A DNA stretch of 15,588 bases, taken from the NCBI GenBank assembly GCA_020049615.1, contig JAIFKN010000253.1, forward strand, positions 1 through 15,588, read 5' to 3'. Shown here one piece after another: positions 13,605 to 15,588 of the stretch. This DNA is from a bacterium (GTDB taxonomy: Bacteria > Planctomycetota > UBA11346). The notes under the pieces are model-generated. The model ran no database searches, was not told where the DNA came from, and saw nothing but the letters and a program-made list of their open reading frames with translations. Each line of letters begins with the position of its first letter. Positions within the stretch are counted from its first letter, which is position 1. A program made the position numbers and the translations under genes.

Positions 13605-14600
13605 ATGGCCGACGAGATCCTCTCAGCAGAAGAACTGGAAGCCCTGCTCAGCACCGTCGAGGAGACGGGCGCCGGCAAGCGCAAGCGTGAGAAGCGCATC
13701 GCGGAGTACGACTTCGTCCGTCCTAACAAGCTGTCAGGCGAGCAGTTGCGCGCCTTGCAGCGGATGCACGAGGCGATTGCCCAGACCCTCACCATGGCGC
13801 TGTCGACCTACCTGCGCATCAACCTTGAAGTCAACATCGTCTCGCTGGGTGAACTCACCTTTGAGGTGTTCCGCAACAGCCTGCCCAATCCCACCGTCAT
13901 CAACGTCCTGTCCCTCGCCCCGCTGCCCGAGCGCGCCCTGGCGACGATGGACATGAAACTCGCCTTCTCGCTCATCGACCGCATGCTCGGCGGGCCGGGC
14001 AAGCCGCTCGATAAGATGCGCGCCCTGACCACCATCGAGCAGAGCCTGCTCGACAACGTCATCCGCCGCTTCCTCGACCGCGTCACCGAAGGCTGGGCCG
14101 AGCTGGCCGAGTTCAAAGCCATCGTCGAGTCGCGTGAGATGGATCCGCAGTTCGTCCAGGTCATCCCGTCCAGCGAGATGGTACTGGTCTCGACCTTCTC
14201 GATCGCCGCCCCGGGCGAGCTGGAACCGGGCGAACTGTGCTTCTGCATCCCCTTCATCTCGATCGACACGGTGATGCAGCGCCTGGGCAACCGCTTCCGC
14301 TTCGCGGCGATGAAGCGCGAGCCGACCGAGGGGCAGCGCATGCACCTCGACCGCATGATCAAGCACTCGACGCTGCCGGTCCGCGCCGAGCTCGGCACCG
14401 CCAGCGTCTCGGTCGAGCAGGTCATGCAGATGGCCCCCGGCGACATCATCGTGCTCGACCAGCGCACCGGCGAACCGGCCAAGGGCATCGTCGGCGGCAA
14501 ACTGCGCTTCCTCTGCACCCACGGCCGCAGCGGCCGGCACCTCGGCCTCAAGGTCGAGCGCGTGCTGCCGCCCGGCAAGACCCCCTTCGACAAGGAATGA
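13605..14600 (+). CDS. fliM: Flagellar motor switch protein FliM
   Basis: C-ring protein that binds phosphorylated CheY and sets the direction of rotation. The 331-residue product opens with ILSAEELEALLS (5-16), the N-terminal CheY-binding motif, so chemotactic control is expected although no che gene is in the window. YDFVRPNKLS (about 35-44) begins the middle domain, and MLGGPG with G129-G130-P-G132 is the conserved GGxG loop that contacts FliG. The C-terminal SpoA-like domain (about 250-322) contains MAPGDIIVLDQ and RHLGLKVERVLP. Length and motif spacing are normal for the family. The gap to fliN is 3 nt. Confidence 0.98.
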   Translation: MADEILSAEELEALLSTVEETGAGKRKREKRIAEYDFVRPNKLSGEQLRALQRMHEAIAQTLTMALSTYLRINLEVNIVSLGELTFEVFRNSLPNPTVINVLSLAPLPERALATMDMKLAFSLIDRMLGGPGKPLDKMRALTTIEQSLLDNVIRRFLDRVTEGWAELAEFKAIVESREMDPQFVQVIPSSEMVLVSTFSIAAPGELEPGELCFCIPFISIDTVMQRLGNRFRFAAMKREPTEGQRMHLDRMIKHSTLPVRAELGTASVSVEQVMQMAPGDIIVLDQRTGEPAKGIVGGKLRFLCTHGRSGRHLGLKVERVLPPGKTPFDKE

Positions 14601-14603
14601 GCC

Positions 14604-14957
14604 ATGGCTGACGACACGACATCAGGCGTCAAACCGGCCACGCTCCCCGATCTCGGCCAGGGCGCCGGCGTCCCGGCGGTGAAGCCGAACATCGAACTGG
14701 TCAGGGACATCCAGGTCACCCTGACGGTCGAACTCGGCCGCACCGACATGCTCATCCAGGACATCCTCGAACTGACCCCCGGCAAGGTCATCGAGCTCGA
14801 CCGCCTGGCCGGCGAGCCGCTCGACATCCTGGTCAACGGCAAGCTGCTGGCCAAGGGCGAGGTCGTCGTGGTCGACGAGAACTTCGGCGTACGCCTGACC
14901 TCGATCGTCGAACCGAGCGCCCGTGAGGCGGTGATCGTGCCCGAGGGCCAGAAGTAG
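14604..14957 (+). CDS. fliN: Flagellar motor switch protein FliN
   Basis: Lower C-ring component that forms a spiral with the FliM C-terminal domain and docks the FliH-FliI export complex. The 117-residue product has a short variable N-terminus (to about 27) and one SpoA domain: [18 protein letters not shown], then [43 protein letters not shown] and LTSIV near the end. These are the standard family blocks. Last gene of the operon; its stop lies 26 nt from the end of a convergent gene, and I see no clear hairpin terminator in that gap. Confidence 0.98.
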   Translation: MADDTTSGVKPATLPDLGQGAGVPAVKPNIELVRDIQVTLTVELGRTDMLIQDILELTPGKVIELDRLAGEPLDILVNGKLLAKGEVVVVDENFGVRLTSIVEPSAREAVIVPEGQK

Positions 14958-14983
14958 CCCGGCCAGCCGAATCGATCAGAGGC

Positions 14984-15588
14984 TCACGCGCTCAGCGCCG
15001 TGACCTTGCCATCCTGGTGCTTCTTGCGCCACGCACCGGGAGTCATGTTGCGCTCGCGCGAGAAGGCTGTGCACAGGTAGCTGGCGGAGGCGAAGCCGGC
15101 GCGATGCGCCACCGCCTTCAGCGGCAGATCGGTCTCGGCGAGCAGTCGGGCGGCATGTTCGAGCCGCAGGCGCAGCAACTCCTCGGCCGGACCATGGCCG
15201 AGGAAGCGCGAGCATCGGGCCTGCAGCGTGCGCAGCGACACGCCGGCGGCGCGCGCGCACTCCTCCAGGGGCGCGGCGCCGGCGGCGCGCATGCGCAGCC
15301 AGGCGACCGCCGCGCGCACCACCGGATCTGCAATCGGCCGGCCCTCGGTCGACGAACGCACGGTGACGCCAAGGGGGGGCAGGCGGCGTGATTGCTGGAT
15401 CTCGCCCGTGGTCAGCATGCGGTCGAGGGTCTGGGCCGCAGCCATGCCAACACCCACGCCGTCCGTGCGCACGCTGGTCAGGGCCGGGTTGGCCAGGACG
15501 CAGACCAGATCGTCATCGTCGACTCCGATCATGGCGAGCTCGTCGGGCATCGCGAGCCCTGCCGACTGGGCGATCTGCGAGACATGCA
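14984..15588 (-). CDS. XylR-type transcriptional regulator (LacI-like sensor plus AraC-type DNA-binding domain), C-terminal part
   Basis: Partial gene entering from the right edge; about 200 C-terminal residues are visible. The first part reads as the end of a LacI/periplasmic-binding-protein-like sensor domain: MPDELAMIGVDDDDLVCVLANPALTSVRTD, close to the IGVDND...C.L..P.LSSV pattern of XylR-family proteins. After a linker comes an AraC-type domain with two helix-turn-helix motifs, EECARAAGVSLRTLQARCSR and LKAVAHRAGFASASYLCTAF, ending NMTPGAWRKKHQDG. Family members typically sense a sugar and control its use genes; the ligand cannot be told from this part. The frame is open to the window edge, so the ATG at 15550 is internal, not the start. 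Convergent with fliN, and no sign that it regulates the flagellar genes. Confidence 0.9.
   Translation of the reverse strand, partial: HVSQIAQSAGLAMPDELAMIGVDDDDLVCVLANPALTSVRTDGVGVGMAAAQTLDRMLTTGEIQQSRRLPPLGVTVRSSTEGRPIADPVVRAAVAWLRMRAAGAAPLEECARAAGVSLRTLQARCSRFLGHGPAEELLRLRLEHAARLLAETDLPLKAVAHRAGFASASYLCTAFSRERNMTPGAWRKKHQDGKVTALSA

Noticed and set aside
1..15588. CRISPR array, insertion sequence, toxin-antitoxin pair or defence system
   Set aside because: No regularly spaced direct repeats, transposase motifs or known defence domains were seen in either strand.

Overview
This high-GC window looks like a chromosomal piece of a Gram-negative, flagellated bacterium of the PVC superphylum, probably a planctomycete-like lineage. 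Three things point there: the 53-residue basic protein at 3984-4145 (a family known from Planctomycetes, Verrucomicrobia and Chlamydiae), an LpxA acyltransferase (lipid A, hence an outer membrane), and a regulator that joins a LacI-type sensor to an AraC-type DNA-binding domain. The lineage assignment is inference; there is no rRNA to settle it.

Layout. Positions 1-2923 are on the minus strand: the first half of dnaE (replicative polymerase alpha subunit, running off the left edge) and, upstream of it, queG (epoxyqueuosine reductase, the last step of queuosine tRNA modification). Divergent from queG is lpxA, which has an extra C-terminal CxxC...CxxC tail. Then come the small basic protein gene, a strong hairpin terminator, a tiny lipoprotein gene, an unrecognised 94-residue gene, a perfect 16-bp hairpin terminator, and a minus-strand tRNA-Ala(GGC). 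A secreted 494-residue protein of unknown function follows, with tRNA-Leu(TAA) only 5 nt after its stop codon. A 262-bp gene-free stretch with a run of GC-rich hairpins separates this from the flagellar genes.

Positions 6821-14957 are one compact flagellar operon: fliF-fliG-fliH-fliI-fliJ-(motE-like)-fliL-fliM-fliN, with 4-nt overlaps or gaps of 3 to 27 nt. It encodes the MS-ring (FliF), the rotor/switch complex (FliG, FliM, FliN), the export ATPase with its stator and stalk partners (FliI, FliH, FliJ), a membrane-anchored coiled-coil protein with two MgtE_N-like segments, and the stator-associated FliL. No fliE, fliK or fliP/Q/R gene is present here. The operon ends against a convergent regulator gene of the XylR type, which runs off the right edge.

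I found no CRISPR array, transposase, phage gene or defence system. Most genes are ordinary housekeeping or flagellar genes. The most unusual points are the zinc-ribbon-like tail on LpxA, the degenerate PHP metal site and helical insertion in DnaE, the tandem MgtE_N-like segments in the MotE-like protein, the hairpin cluster after tRNA-Leu, and the two uncharacterised genes at 4419-4703 and 4986-6470.
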